Below are positions 38,006 to 48,770 of a stretch of DNA of 64,000 nucleotides, piece after piece (position 1 is the stretch's first letter; each line of letters starts with the position of its first letter). Made by a program: the position numbers and the translations under genes. The stretch is from Dromaius novaehollandiae (taxonomy: Eukaryota; Chordata; Aves; Casuariiformes; Dromaiidae). The notes under the pieces were generated by a model that was not told the DNA's origin, did no database searches, and saw only the letters and a list, made by a program, of their open reading frames with translations. Location: NCBI RefSeq assembly GCF_036370855.1, contig NC_088110.1, forward strand, positions 21,881,501-21,945,500. Reading direction: 5' to 3'.

Positions 38006-39235
38006 AGCCTCGGCTTATAAATGATAAGTAATTCCAGACAAATGCATTCCTTATGTTCTCTCTTAAATCTAATTATAATGTTAACTATTAAGGCAGGTGA
38101 TGACAGGCCAACAGCACAAATAGCGGCCTCAGGTCTTGGACTTCTGCTTTCCTGGTTCCAAGCTGCTTTTGCACTGGGTTGATACAACTCACAGCAACTT
38201 ACAGGTGCTGTAAGGGCATGTCCACATGGGTGGCATCAGCTCCCTCTGCCAGTCCTGACACCCCGTAGCTGTGCCAGAGCAACCAGGAGACAAGCTAAAT
38301 TAGCTAATGCACAGGAGGACACTGACGTGGCTCGTGTGGTCTCCAGGCTGGCTTTGATTTTCCATCTGGACATGACAGAGTGTTGATTAGATCTGTCTGG
38401 TCAAGGAGATGAGTCCAGATTTATTCCTACTACCGAGCAGCTCTGATGTGCTGATAGGGCAGTTGGCTTTCAGAGAGGGTGAAGTTTTAGCACGGAGGAA
38501 TACTAGTTTAGAAAACATTACATTTGGCCCTAAACTACCAGATGATCTCCATAAAAAGGACTGACACTCTTGTGGCTAGCTACTCCAACTTTAATCGCCT
38601 GCCAGGCAGTTTTAAATAGCTACATAGCTACAATGGGTTCTGGGCAAATATATCTGTATTTTAGTGACGTGTTTGATAGCTTCATAAAATCTTATTTGAA
38701 AGATTGAGTCAAACTGGCCTGGATATAAGCACTTGTCTGTGGTCTCTGCATTGGCTGAAATATCAGAAATGAAGACTAATGATAAATTTCAACATGTCAA
38801 GTTTGAGGAGCTGGGGGAAGTGCTGATGGGAGAGGAACAGGAGTTAAGACTCACTTTAAGTCTCCATTTATAAACTGGAAGAAGAAGCAAGCCAAAAGCT
38901 CATCAATTTGCAGATCGATGGGAAACACTTGCGAAAGACAAAGAAGTTGAACTACTGGCAAGACAGTGATAACTCAGGCTAAATTGTCTCCAGCAGAAAG
39001 AGTCTACATGTATGCAGGGGTAGCTACCCTCACCAGCAATAGGGCAGAACATTTGACATCTTCTGCCTGTATGATATGGCAGTGGAAAACATGTCTCGTA
39101 TGAGGACTCCATAGAGAGAGATGGAGCCTAACAGACCAGAGAGGTAGCAGTTTTCCTAAGTGGGGTGATGGTGGTGCTCCAATTTCACAAATGCTGTTCC
39201 ATCCAGGGAACCTCAGTAACAGGAAGACACCAACA
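38006..39235. other. Non-coding stretch, possibly partly CR1-derived
   Basis: 38.0-38.7 kb shows nothing I recognise beyond a small AGCTACAT direct duplication near 38618. Parts of 38890-39235 (for example AATTTGCAGATCGATGG and TGATATGGCAGTGGAAAA) echo CR1 reverse-transcriptase sequence lying upstream of the fragment that follows, but too weakly to call. Confidence 0.4.
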
Positions 39236-39560
39236 AAGTGGACAGAACTCAGACAAAAAATAAGAAAACAGAAAAAAAAGTAACAAAAATGCTGAAGAAT
39301 CTGAGGGAATTGGCTTATGAGAAAAGATTAAAAGACTGAAATATGTACAATCTGGCCAAATTATGACTAAGAGAGGATATGATAACTGTCTGCATGTATA
39401 TGAGGGCTCTAAACCACTAAGAAAGGAAAGGAATTGTTTGGTTGGCATAAGAAGAAATTTAGGAGAAATTGGATGAAATTAAACAAAGGAAAATGTTGAA
39501 TGAAGAACAGGAACTGTTCCTAATGGTGAACTTGATTAGAATTTCAAGACATTTTATATA
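39236..39560 (+). mobile_element. CR1 LINE fragment
   Basis: The words AGTAACAAAAATGCTGAAGA, GGCTTATGAGAAAAGATTAA, AGAGAGGATATGATAACTGT, AAAGGAATTGTTTGGTTGGC and GATGAAATTAAACAAAGGAA follow the order of the CR1 reverse-transcriptase C-terminal region. The frame carries stops and it lacks the CR1 3' terminus, so it is an internal, decayed piece. It has the same orientation as the CR1 remnants at 23.9 and 37-38 kb, but overlaps the family in the same region as the 37-38 kb copy, so it is a separate insertion. Confidence 0.7.
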
Positions 39561-40041
39561 AATTGGTCAGAACAAAACATCAAGGAGAAGTGAGAACGCT
39601 GCTTGGATCCCAGTTATTAAAAATATTGGCTTCTAATGCTTCCTGTAGCAGAGCAAGAAACAAGAACAACTGACAGCAAGTTCAATTGAAAGAAACTGTC
39701 TCTTTGTTTTCTAGTGCAAGAGACCAACGATTTGAGAAAGTTCTGCCAATGAGCTCGTTATTAAAAATGTACTGAGTGCATCCAAAAAGCTCTCAGTCAC
39801 AAACGAACATGGATTTCTCAGAGCTTATAGCGGCATTCTCTCTTCTTCCAAGGTTGCAAAACATTTCTCAGCAAACCCTGCCAGAACACACTGCCGATGT
39901 GCGGTAACTGGGAGAATATGAAGGGTGTGATATAAGAGAGAAGCAGCTTGATTTACGCTCTCAGCACAAACATCAGGTGGTATAGGACAAGCTGTTCCAA
40001 GTGCAGGTTTTTTAAAGTGGTTTTTGACCAGAATTTCCAAT
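39561..40041. other. Non-coding stretch
   Basis: No gene or repeat recognised. A 104-codon minus frame at 39825-40139 spans the palindrome that follows and has no domain. Confidence 0.45.
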
Positions 40042-40071
40042 GAATTGGTGCCCAAATGTGGGCACCAATTC
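40042..40071. repeat. Perfect 13-bp-stem palindrome
   Basis: GAATTGGTGCCCA (40042-40054) and TGGGCACCAATTC (40059-40071) are exact reverse complements across a 4-base loop, AATG. The arms are balanced in composition rather than a simple repeat. It could be a cruciform/hairpin site, a dyad protein-binding site or the footprint of a templated inversion. It is too short for a microRNA precursor on its own. Confidence 0.85.
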
Positions 40072-42119
40072 CCCTGCTGTCCTTGTGGTACACCCAAACC
40101 ACAGGTGGACTCTATACGTACAGGAGTATGTCCACACAACCGTATGGCCTAACTCTCCTGTTGGAAGGAGTTTAGAGATGGCAGGAGGCAACGTGACGTG
40201 GTCTTCACACCTGGCACCGGGGCCCACGGTCCTGACACGAAACCACTTCCACTGCAAGGACCAGGCAGCAAGCGCCTCTACCGTACACCGTGGCCTGCAG
40301 CGTGCTGCTCTCTCTGCACGGGGTAAGACGATCTAATTGCAGTGTCCTTGGGGGTTTCTCTGCCAACAGGGCCCTTGTGGCAAACTGAAGGAGAGGTATT
40401 CAACAAACCTGTTGTGCTATGATCTGATTTTGGCCATAAACAACTAAAAGAAGCTTCTTAAGATGGAGACATTGACTAAATAAAAAACGGTGAACTTTGA
40501 GATGTGCAGATGAGATCCCAGGGCTCCTCTAGACGCTGGCACTTTTTCTTCTTGACATCAGCAAGATCAAGATTTTACTTTGAGAGTCTTGAGTTCCTAA
40601 GTCACAGATTGCTTCTGAAAATCATAGCTTTGGTCTTGAATGACCTGATTTTCCAAAGTACCTAAAGATCAAGGATTTCCATAGAAGCTTAAGCAGGGAA
40701 GGAGGAAGTCCTCAGTACCTCTGTGCGTCACAGCACAACTTAGCATTTGTGTCACTTCATTACCACCTTTTGGAGGCTGTGATTTTAAGCCAGCTCTTTA
40801 CCAAATTCACGGGTTGCTGCAAGCCAATCAAATAAATATTGGTAGCTGGCATCAGTTCAATAATATGGATTGTATCAAGACTCAAGATTTTCATATTTCA
40901 AAGAACGTTATGATTTTTAAAATCACAAACAGGAATGTATTTATGCACAGACCCATGCTGTGTGTTACATTATCCACTTAGACTCATATTACAAAAATAA
41001 GCTGTAAACACTTTTGATGAAAGAATCGGACACTTCGTTTACACCCTGAGAATGCAGTTTTGTTTTAATGCCCAATTTCACTTTGTCATTTAACCTTTCC
41101 CCTCTGTTTTACATATATTCCATCATATAATTCCAGCTTGCTATTTATTTACCTTTGTGCAGGAAAAAAAAAAAAAGGAAATCATATTAAAAAAAAAGGA
41201 AAGGAAATCATATTAAAAAAAAAAGGATAAGTAAATACATTTACAAAAAAGTGTTCACTCAGCTTTTAGTCGGATGTATGCTGCAAATCAGATTCTAAGT
41301 ATCCTGGGACTCTTTTGGTTGGGGTCTTAGGCGATTTCCATTGGCATTGAATAAGCATTAGCTAAAAGCCAAATGGAAAGCATTTTACCTGTCAAGACCT
41401 TAATTAAAGTTTAATTAGCCCCTGTTTGCACAGTGCTTTAAAGATATAAAAGTGTTTTGGAAGTGCTGTGCATATTAAGGCCTGCATTGGCTACTTCTGC
41501 AGTAGTTTTTGGCATTAGAAGTGTCCAGTATGGAATCAGCGGTTACTGCATGGCATCGAGGGCTTGCTGTCTAATGCCTATCTGGGGCTGCAATAGCAGT
41601 GCACAAGAAACACCGGTTTTGGCAGCTCTATAAAAGCAATTTTTTCATATATTTTTTTCATATTTTTTTTAAAGGCTAGGAAACCATCCTAGTTGGCCAA
41701 GGCTTTCCCACAAATTAAACTTTGCCTCAAGGCCACACAGTGCCAAGAGAAGTGAGTGCAAGCACCACATCCCCACTGGATGGCCCAAACCAGCCCAGCA
41801 ACCATGAAGTCTTCATCACTAGGTCCAGTCCCTCAGACACCTTGTGCAAAAGAGTCCAACCTGGAGAAACCTGAAATAGGAAAAACTATAAACTGGTGGC
41901 ATAGTTTTTGTCCTTTGCTCTCTGAACAACCACACAGCAGGCCTTCTTTCAAAGATGGCTTGCACAGAAAAAGAGGCAAGTTGGTACTGGTCAGAAATAA
42001 TGGCAAAAGTATTTCCTTACTCCAGGAAACCTAACTTTTCATAGATTTTATTGCTCTTTGTAAGCACTGTGGCAAAATAAAAAGTTAAAAGAGAGCTTTG
42101 AAACAAGGAACTAAGCTAG
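40072..42119. other. Non-coding stretch with small A/T-rich tandem repeats
   Basis: Mostly AT-rich. It holds the 26-bp duplication at 41177-41226 and a TTTTTCATAT-type stutter near 41641-41671. A 98-codon plus frame (40040-40336) begins inside the palindrome and looks accidental. Nothing else recognised. Confidence 0.5.
41177..41226 (+). repeat. 26-bp tandem duplication with A-runs
   Basis: GGAAATCATATTAAAAAAAA occurs at 41177 and again at 41203 (period 26), each copy closed by an A-run and GGA. An A13 run precedes it (41164-41176). Confidence 0.85.
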
Positions 42120-42375
42120 CTTGATGGATATTTATGGTAGGATCTCCTCCCAGATCTGAGAAACAGGATGTTGAGAAGGACAGTGTTAGAAGCAGGGTGA
42201 TGGATGGTGGTGGTAAGAGCGGATGGGTGTAGGGGTGGGTGCTTGATCATGGGAGGGAGACAAGGGAGTGCCAGGTTATGAACAGCTTGGAAAGGCAAAA
42301 CAAGCACCTTGGGTCAGATGCGACAGAGAAGAGGAATCCAATAAAGGAATTTAAAAAGTGGGATGACATGTTCAA
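42120..42375 (+). repeat. Candidate old interspersed repeat, family not identified
   Basis: The run GGAGACAAGGGAGTGCCAGG, GAACAGCTTGGAAAGGCAAA, GGGTCAGATGCGACAGAGAA, then CCAATAAAGGAATTTAAAAA and GGGATGACATG resembles a phrase order I associate with dispersed, decayed amniote repeats ('...gagccaatggagggattcaaagaggggtgacatg...'). I cannot place it in a named family. Alternatively it is unique sequence; a repeat-library search would settle it. Confidence 0.3.
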
Positions 42376-45300
42376 ATCACACACTTTTTCAGGAACATTT
42401 GCAGAAAACAGAAAATGATGGCCTCTTCTCATTGTGTTTCAGTCTGATTTCTAGAGAGCGCTTCCATAGATTTCCGATAATCATGTGAACTCTTCTGACG
42501 TTTTTCTGAACCACCAAATTCTTCCTTTTTTTCCTTTTGATGTTAAGCCATCACTAATTGTAAATAAGCACTTTGGCTTCCATCTCTTCCAGACCTTTAA
42601 ACTGCCCAGGCACGATTATACAGTAAAAAATGTCACAGAATTCGCAGGGAGAGAGAATAATAGTGAAATCTGTTCCTCATTTTTTTTTATATTTCATATG
42701 GGATGCGAACCGTTTACTCCATAGTAATTGCAGATGTTAGACTGAGACTGTAATAATGTAGCTGGCAATGGCTCTGTTGCTTTACCACAAAAAGCTTCCC
42801 AGTAGCATTAAAAAGACAACAGAAACAATAGTTTCAACACATTCATATGTACTAGTATTCTGGAAGCACTCAAGCTACTGATTTATCATGTAAACTTTTG
42901 CTGGTGTATGTATGAACTCCAAGTATTTTCTCATACTGTTGTTTAAGAGATGACAATCCCATATTCTCTTCAATCATGCAATCTCTTAAATTTGCAGACA
43001 AGTTTTGCCTTCCCATGGCTTAAAAAGCTCTTTATTTTGTATCCAATATAGATCACAAAAGTAAACTCTTTTTCTTTTTTTTTTAAACATGTATGCTTTT
43101 CAGTTTCTCTGCCCCTTTTTCAGTTTCAGTCTGATGTGCTGGATTGCAGTTTTGAGCTCTAATCTAAAATGTACTGCAGTCCTTGAAAGGAGTCCTGTCG
43201 CCTGCCTGGGCATTGAGCTACCCTATGTAATGTGAATATACATGGTACAAAAAGCAAATACACCCTAAAATCGACCCTTCCAAGCCATGTGGATGCTCTT
43301 ATCACACATTTTCATGTGCAAGACAAGACCCGGCGCGTATCATTGTGCCTTCAAAGTACCACATTTTTGTCACAGATGTTTTGCATAAATAAATGGTGTC
43401 ATACAGGCTGATTAAATCAATACATCTGTATCAACTTGCAGTTCCTGACAGCGTGTTCCAGAGGATATCTTTTGCTCCAACTGTACCCTTTGAAATTTTA
43501 GATATAAACAAATAATAATAATAAAAACGCCTTGTTTTTCCCAGGTTAATGTTTCATCTTTATCTAATGATAATAGTAACTCCTCTGATTATAGCGGAGA
43601 AAAATAATATGCAGACAATGCAGATGAAACCGTTTAATGCAAGGTTACTGTTCTAGTAAGTTATACAGTCTGGTGGTACTGTAAACCACAGGAGCAGAGC
43701 TCGGCGCAGTGTCATCAGATCCCCAAGCTGGAATGCTCTTGTACTACAATTTAGGTTTTCCAGTCATTCCTTTCTAATCCAGCTCTCATATAGAGAAGCC
43801 TTATTTTCTTTCCATCCATTGTTGCATATTTGTGTGTTTGATAGAGTAGTGTGAGATTAGGAAATTTCAGTTTGAAAAAGGGCCGGGGGCTGTGGTTTTT
43901 GGTTGCATTTGCATTGCAGAGAGGTCATTCCTCCACTGATAGTAGCTGAAAGTAATAAGATTCATAGCATGCCAGTAATAATATCATGTAGGGTATCTGC
44001 TTTGTGTTGTCTGGATATCTTCGGAGCCCCTATCTGTCGTGTGGGTGTTAGTAACAGTGTTAACAGCGTGAGATCAGAGCGACGATCTGGAATTTTAGGG
44101 ACTTCACAGCTACCAGGGGAAAAAAATGTCCCACAGTTAAAGTTCACAGTTTTCCATTTAAATTCATAGTACGTAAATAGATGGGTAATGTATGGTAACA
44201 ATGCTAACTTTTTGCCCAGAGGAAAAACTCCCATTAGGACTTGAATGTCACGTTAGGCTCTCGCCTGGCTGCCCCGTTCAGCCTCACTTCCTAGGCTCAT
44301 GCCTTAAGGACCCTTAAGGAGCTGGTGTCCAGATGTAACCACGTCTCTGTGCCATCCTCAGATGCAGGAGGAGAAGTGACTCGCCAGACCTCAACATGAG
44401 CCACTAGCAGGTTGAATTTTAAAATCAGACTTATTTTGATATATAATTGTACTCGGTTTGGTTTTGAGAATAGCCCTAGACCAGACCCTGCATCCCCAAT
44501 TATGTTGATGAGTATTAGAGGTAAACATGAAAAAAATAAAACCAAGACATAACACTGCAAGGCATAAGCCATCTTGAAAAAAGCAGCACTAATTTCACCT
44601 CTGGCACTGATACATTTTGGTGTCGGATATCTCCAGGGCCCCGTTTTACAAACTGAAATAAGTCTTCTTGGAATCAGACTAGACAGATTAAAAGTACTAA
44701 TAGTCAGGATTACTTAATGTTATCTTTCCACAGCTATCGTTAGGTGTTACAGGGCCATCATCACAGACAGCATCTGAGCACCTTTTATATAGAACTAATA
44801 GCAACATAATGCTATAAATGAACAAACAATTTAGGGAAAGAATGAGGGAGAAAGTGTGTCTCCCTCTCTCAAAAGATATGATGTTTTATGAGTATTTGGA
44901 ATATTTCTGTGTTCATTATCTGCATCTTGGCTTGGCTTATCTTCAACCCCCAAGTCTTACAGAAATGTATCTCTATATCACTGTGACCTTCCAAACACAT
45001 CAGTCTGGCTAGGAAATCCAGAGAATTTCTGGCATTGAGGGTACTGACTCACTCATTGTTCCTGTTCATTGTCAGTTCAGGAATTTCCTCTGGTTTGGTT
45101 GGAAGGAAAAAATCCAGCCAATGGAAGTTATTGGTATTTTGCCGTTTTTTGCCAGGAGTCTAAACCCCAAACTATTTTCTCTTCTCAACAGCATCATGTT
45201 TCTGATTAATCAGGGTCAACTTTTCTTTTTCTCTCCTGACCTCTAGCAGTGACCCCAATGTTACTTTTAATTTCCTTGATCTATTTGCTACATTCCCAGC

Positions 45301-46103
45301 ACGGTCTCTGGAGTGCTGAAGATTGAAAATAATTTTCAAACACCTTCAGTTGTATTTTGGATCCAGCTAAACTGGTCTGAATCAAGATTCACTCTGCAGT
45401 AATCGCTGGGCCAAACCAATGAGAGATCCAAACCACAGTTTATAACATTAGGGATTATGTCTTTCAAGGGGGAAAAGAAAGCTCTCACATAATTTCTATA
45501 GTATTTTCTTGGCCTTACTAATGCAGATCTCTCTCCGACTTCCTTATCCGCAGAGCACAGACCATGTCCTATTTTCGAAGGCACTTTCTCTGGTCTCCTT
45601 TGATCAGAAGAGACTAGGAGGGGCAGAAGGGGCTGGTGGGTGGAGCACAGGCATGAAAGCCAGCGCCTGCCCCATGTCTCTGGGTGACCTCAGTGCAGAG
45701 CACCGAGGGGGGCAGTTTTTGGAGAAAGTAAGAAAACTAAGTGGTGTTAAAAGTTGAAAGACTGCAAGGCGATGACTAACATCTCCCCCTCTTAAAGAGC
45801 ATATTTCAGGCAGGATCTCGCCCTACCTCTGATTCACCATGCCTTCTCCTCAGGATCCCTTCTGATAGATGCCTGTTGTTCCAGTCTGGTTGCATCTGGG
45901 AGGTATAAACTCTATCAGAGATGGGCTCAAGCTGTGAAGTTCGAGCAGGCTGGCTCGGTCTGAGCTTTCCGGACTGTATCCAGGACCTCACGAGTCAGAT
46001 CCCTCTCAGCAGGGTGTGGGTGAGCTTGCTTTGACAGGGAGGGTTTCTGCAGAGGGAGGCCCAGATGATGAATTTGGACTTGAAAACATAACCATAATAT
46101 ATT
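42376..46103. other. Non-coding stretch, no gene recognised
   Basis: AT-rich with frames of about 60-92 codons and no domains. It holds an AATAATAATAATAAA stretch near 43510 and a doubled CCTTAAGG palindrome at about 44302-44320. Faint SINE-like words occur near 44330-44420 and 44760-44780 but are too weak to call. Confidence 0.5.
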
Positions 46104-46145
46104 TACACCATCATATATATATATAATGGTGTATGTGTGTGTGTG
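46104..46145. repeat. AT-core palindrome followed by (GT)n microsatellite
   Basis: TACACCAT (46104-46111) and ATGGTGTA (46126-46133) are exact inverted arms around an alternating AT core that is itself self-complementary. An (GT)n run, interrupted once by A, continues to about 46145. Alternating purine-pyrimidine tracts like this are cruciform- and Z-DNA-prone. Confidence 0.8.
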
Positions 46146-46693
46146 TTCGTGAAGGAATGCTGGGAGGGGGTTCATGCAATAAGGAATGATTTATGTCAGC
46201 TGCAGAGTGGGTCTAGCCTTCTTTTATCCTGCTTGAAGGACCGTCTGGGAATTTCATCGTAGCAGGAAAACACTGAGGTGAAAAGGCATCCTCACGTTAG
46301 ATGATCTAACCCTCATCCAGCTCGGTAGCATCTGAGAGCAGGTTACCATAAGCACAGTCTTGGTGCCAGGACTTAAACAGTTTCCATTTCCCCATAAAGG
46401 CCAGCTCACATTATCCAGCGGAGATGAGCAAAATTTCCATTTGCCATGGTGGGCTCATTAGTTGTAGGTAAAAGTTTGTTCTCCACACTGGCTAAATCCC
46501 TTAAGGGTACTTTGGGTCCATTCCTAGTCCCATTAAAGTCAATGGAAGCCGGACTGGGCTCCAGAAGGTATTATTCTTAATTTAAACATTAATAGTTTAA
46601 CTCTCTGTTGTTAATAATAATAACCCCTTGGAAAATTCAGCCTGAAATCCGTTTCCTTACTGAATTTCTTTTCTCCCATCAGGCATGCAAGCT
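46146..46693. other. Non-coding stretch
   Basis: No open frame of note, no repeat or RNA gene recognised. Confidence 0.5.
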
Positions 46694-46871
46694 GGTTTGT
46701 TATTGTTGGGTTGCTCTTGAGTGCTTTGGGTTGCACACACTGGTTTGTTATTGTTGGGTTGTTCTTCGGCACTGGGCCGCACACACTAACTAATTTGTTA
46801 CTGGAGTGTTGCTCTGAGCTGCACACTCCGGTTTATTACTGATGGGTTGTTCGCTGTGTGTTGGGCTGCTG
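46694..46871 (+). repeat. Degenerate minisatellite, about 4 units of 36-52 bp
   Basis: Units begin at 46694, 46742, 46794 and 46830. The consensus runs GGTTTGTTATTGTTGGGTTG, then a variable middle, then a GGGCYGCACACACT-like end. The first two copies are close (48 and 52 bp) and the last two are shortened and diverged (36 and 42 bp). Frames across it translate into repeating NPTITNQ-like or similar peptides only because of the repeat; it is not a gene. Confidence 0.85.
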
Positions 46872-48684
46872 TCCTTGTTTTATGGTCATTACTGCTGAGG
46901 TCTTCTGTGAAAGTCCTACCCACACAAATAGAAGAGCAGGAACTGTGGCAAATTTAATGCAATGTTTTGAGATTAATCCATTTTGTTTAACTTCAAAAAA
47001 AAAAAAAAAGGACTAATTAAGGCTGTAAGAATTAGGAAACCTGTTTCTTACTTTAATATGGTTTAAAATACCATTTCCTTCCCTACTTCCCTTTCTTCCC
47101 ACATCCTTCTTTTGAAACATAACTTTTTATAGGTATCCTATCTTCCATCTTAATGCTCCTGTTAGCTTCTCACTGGCCTTTCAGGAAAAACTTCTTTATG
47201 GAAGATTTCCTTTCAGGTTCAGCGCAAGAGCAAATACTCATGACCCCTGATCTTAATACTTTCTTCTTTAATGTCTTCATTTCAGTTCAGTTCATATGTT
47301 GATGATCATCAGGGCAAATGGAAAGAAAAACCATTGAAAAATATTAGCTGAATAAGAATCCAGCATATTTGTATGATATAAAATGGGATTTGCCATTATC
47401 ATCGTTACGGAACAGCATAATATACAATAAAAGCTGTATTTTCCTTATTCCACAAGCAGTGCCACTGGTGATCTGGTAAGCTAATCTGGTGAAACTGGAC
47501 TGTTCAATCCAGCCAGAAATAACCACTCAAAAAAGAATTTATGATATAAAACAACAAAGACCTGTGAAATTGCCACTGATTATCTCTTTCTTACATTGCC
47601 AAAAGAGAAACTTTTTTTTTGTTGTGTAAACCTTCTCTTGAACTTAAGAAAAAAAAAACTTTGTGAGTGCAGTAGGTTTACTGTTCTTTGGAAAACATGA
47701 AGTTAAAGAGCTACCAAATAAATAGAACTGTTTTTCACAGTAGCAACTACTTCGCTGTTAATAATAATGAATTTAAATATGGAAAGAGTGGAACTCTTGG
47801 CTAATTTGTGCAGCATTACCTGCAAGGTAGATCATACTATCTCTATTGCTTATACAAACCAGGATAGATGTCTGTGTATGTTCAGCCCAACTCAATGAGT
47901 GCAAAAACCCACCTGCGAGCAGAAAATATAAACTTGAAAAGACCTCCTCATTGCTAACTCTAGCTTACCGCTCTCAAAGGTTACCACATCAATCTTACTA
48001 AGCTTCATCTTGAAACTGGTTAGGATTCGATTTTCTATCCCACACCTCTCCAGACATACCTGCACACCAGTCAGGGACCAGACACTTACCGCAGACATGA
48101 GCGTGCCAAAGCCCTTGCATGCTTCTGCATGTGCCCCATCAAACCCCGGTGAATAAATGTCTGCAGTTTCGAAGGAAAATGATTATTAGGTTTGTTTTAA
48201 GGAGAGGCCAGCTAAGGCAGGGCAGGTCAGCCCTGAAAGTCACGGACAGACCTGGGGGAGACCAACCTGGATGAGGTGGTAGGTCTCTGTTCCAGACGAG
48301 CTTTTCAGCTCTGGTCAAACCTGTCTGGAGACTGAAGAAATGCTTTCACCATTCTGCAAGAGAAATGTTGTGCTGTTGGCGCAGAAGGGCTAACTGGTTG
48401 GAAGAGTTGCATCACACAACGTATTCGCTCTGGAAAGGGAAACACAATTTAAACACAAATTTCCAAATAGCAACAACCCTGGTTCCCTGCAGATGCCGCC
48501 TGATTCCTCAAAATAAAAATAGCAGTATCTTTTGATTTTTTTTCTAACCCAAACATCACTTGCTTCAAGTCTTTATTTTCCTTTTGATAGAATTCCTTTT
48601 CGGAGAGAGGCTTGGGCACGGCGCAGGCGAGGTGCCTTCGGCAGCATGCTCCGTGCCTGAATAAATGGAGCGAGGGGGCTCCAT
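46872..48684. other. Non-coding stretch
   Basis: AT-rich, with an A15 run at 46995-47009. Pyrimidine-rich near 47070-47130. No domain-bearing frame and no repeat family recognised. Confidence 0.5.
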
Positions 48685-48770
48685 GCCAAATTCTGCCCTC
48701 GGATAAACACTCCCAATGCTCAATGACTTCTCCACAAGCTGCCAGCACATATCTGAGGGCAGAGTTTGGC
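48685..48770 (+). repeat. 86-nt inverted repeat, 21-bp stem; possible RNA hairpin
   Basis: The arm 48685-48705 (GCCAAATTCTGCCC...) pairs with 48750-48770 (...GGGCAGAGTTTGGC) over 21 consecutive positions: 19 Watson-Crick and two G-T. In a plus-strand RNA both exceptions are G:U wobbles, so the stem is continuous; in minus-strand RNA they are C-A mismatches. The 44-nt loop shows little internal pairing. The stem length suits a Dicer-type substrate, but the lower stem of a typical Drosha target is missing and the arms match no microRNA I know. The terminal inverted repeats of a tiny transposon remnant are the main alternative. Confidence 0.6.

Noticed and set aside
38890..39235. Possible upstream extension of the CR1 fragment at 39.2 kb
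   Set aside because: A few words look like CR1 reverse-transcriptase sequence, but alignment by eye breaks down; needs a repeat-library search.
44330..44800. Faint SINE-like words (GAGAAGTGACTCGCC; CATCTGAGCACCTTTTATA)
   Set aside because: Only isolated words match; the order and spacing of a MIR/CORE-SINE are not kept.
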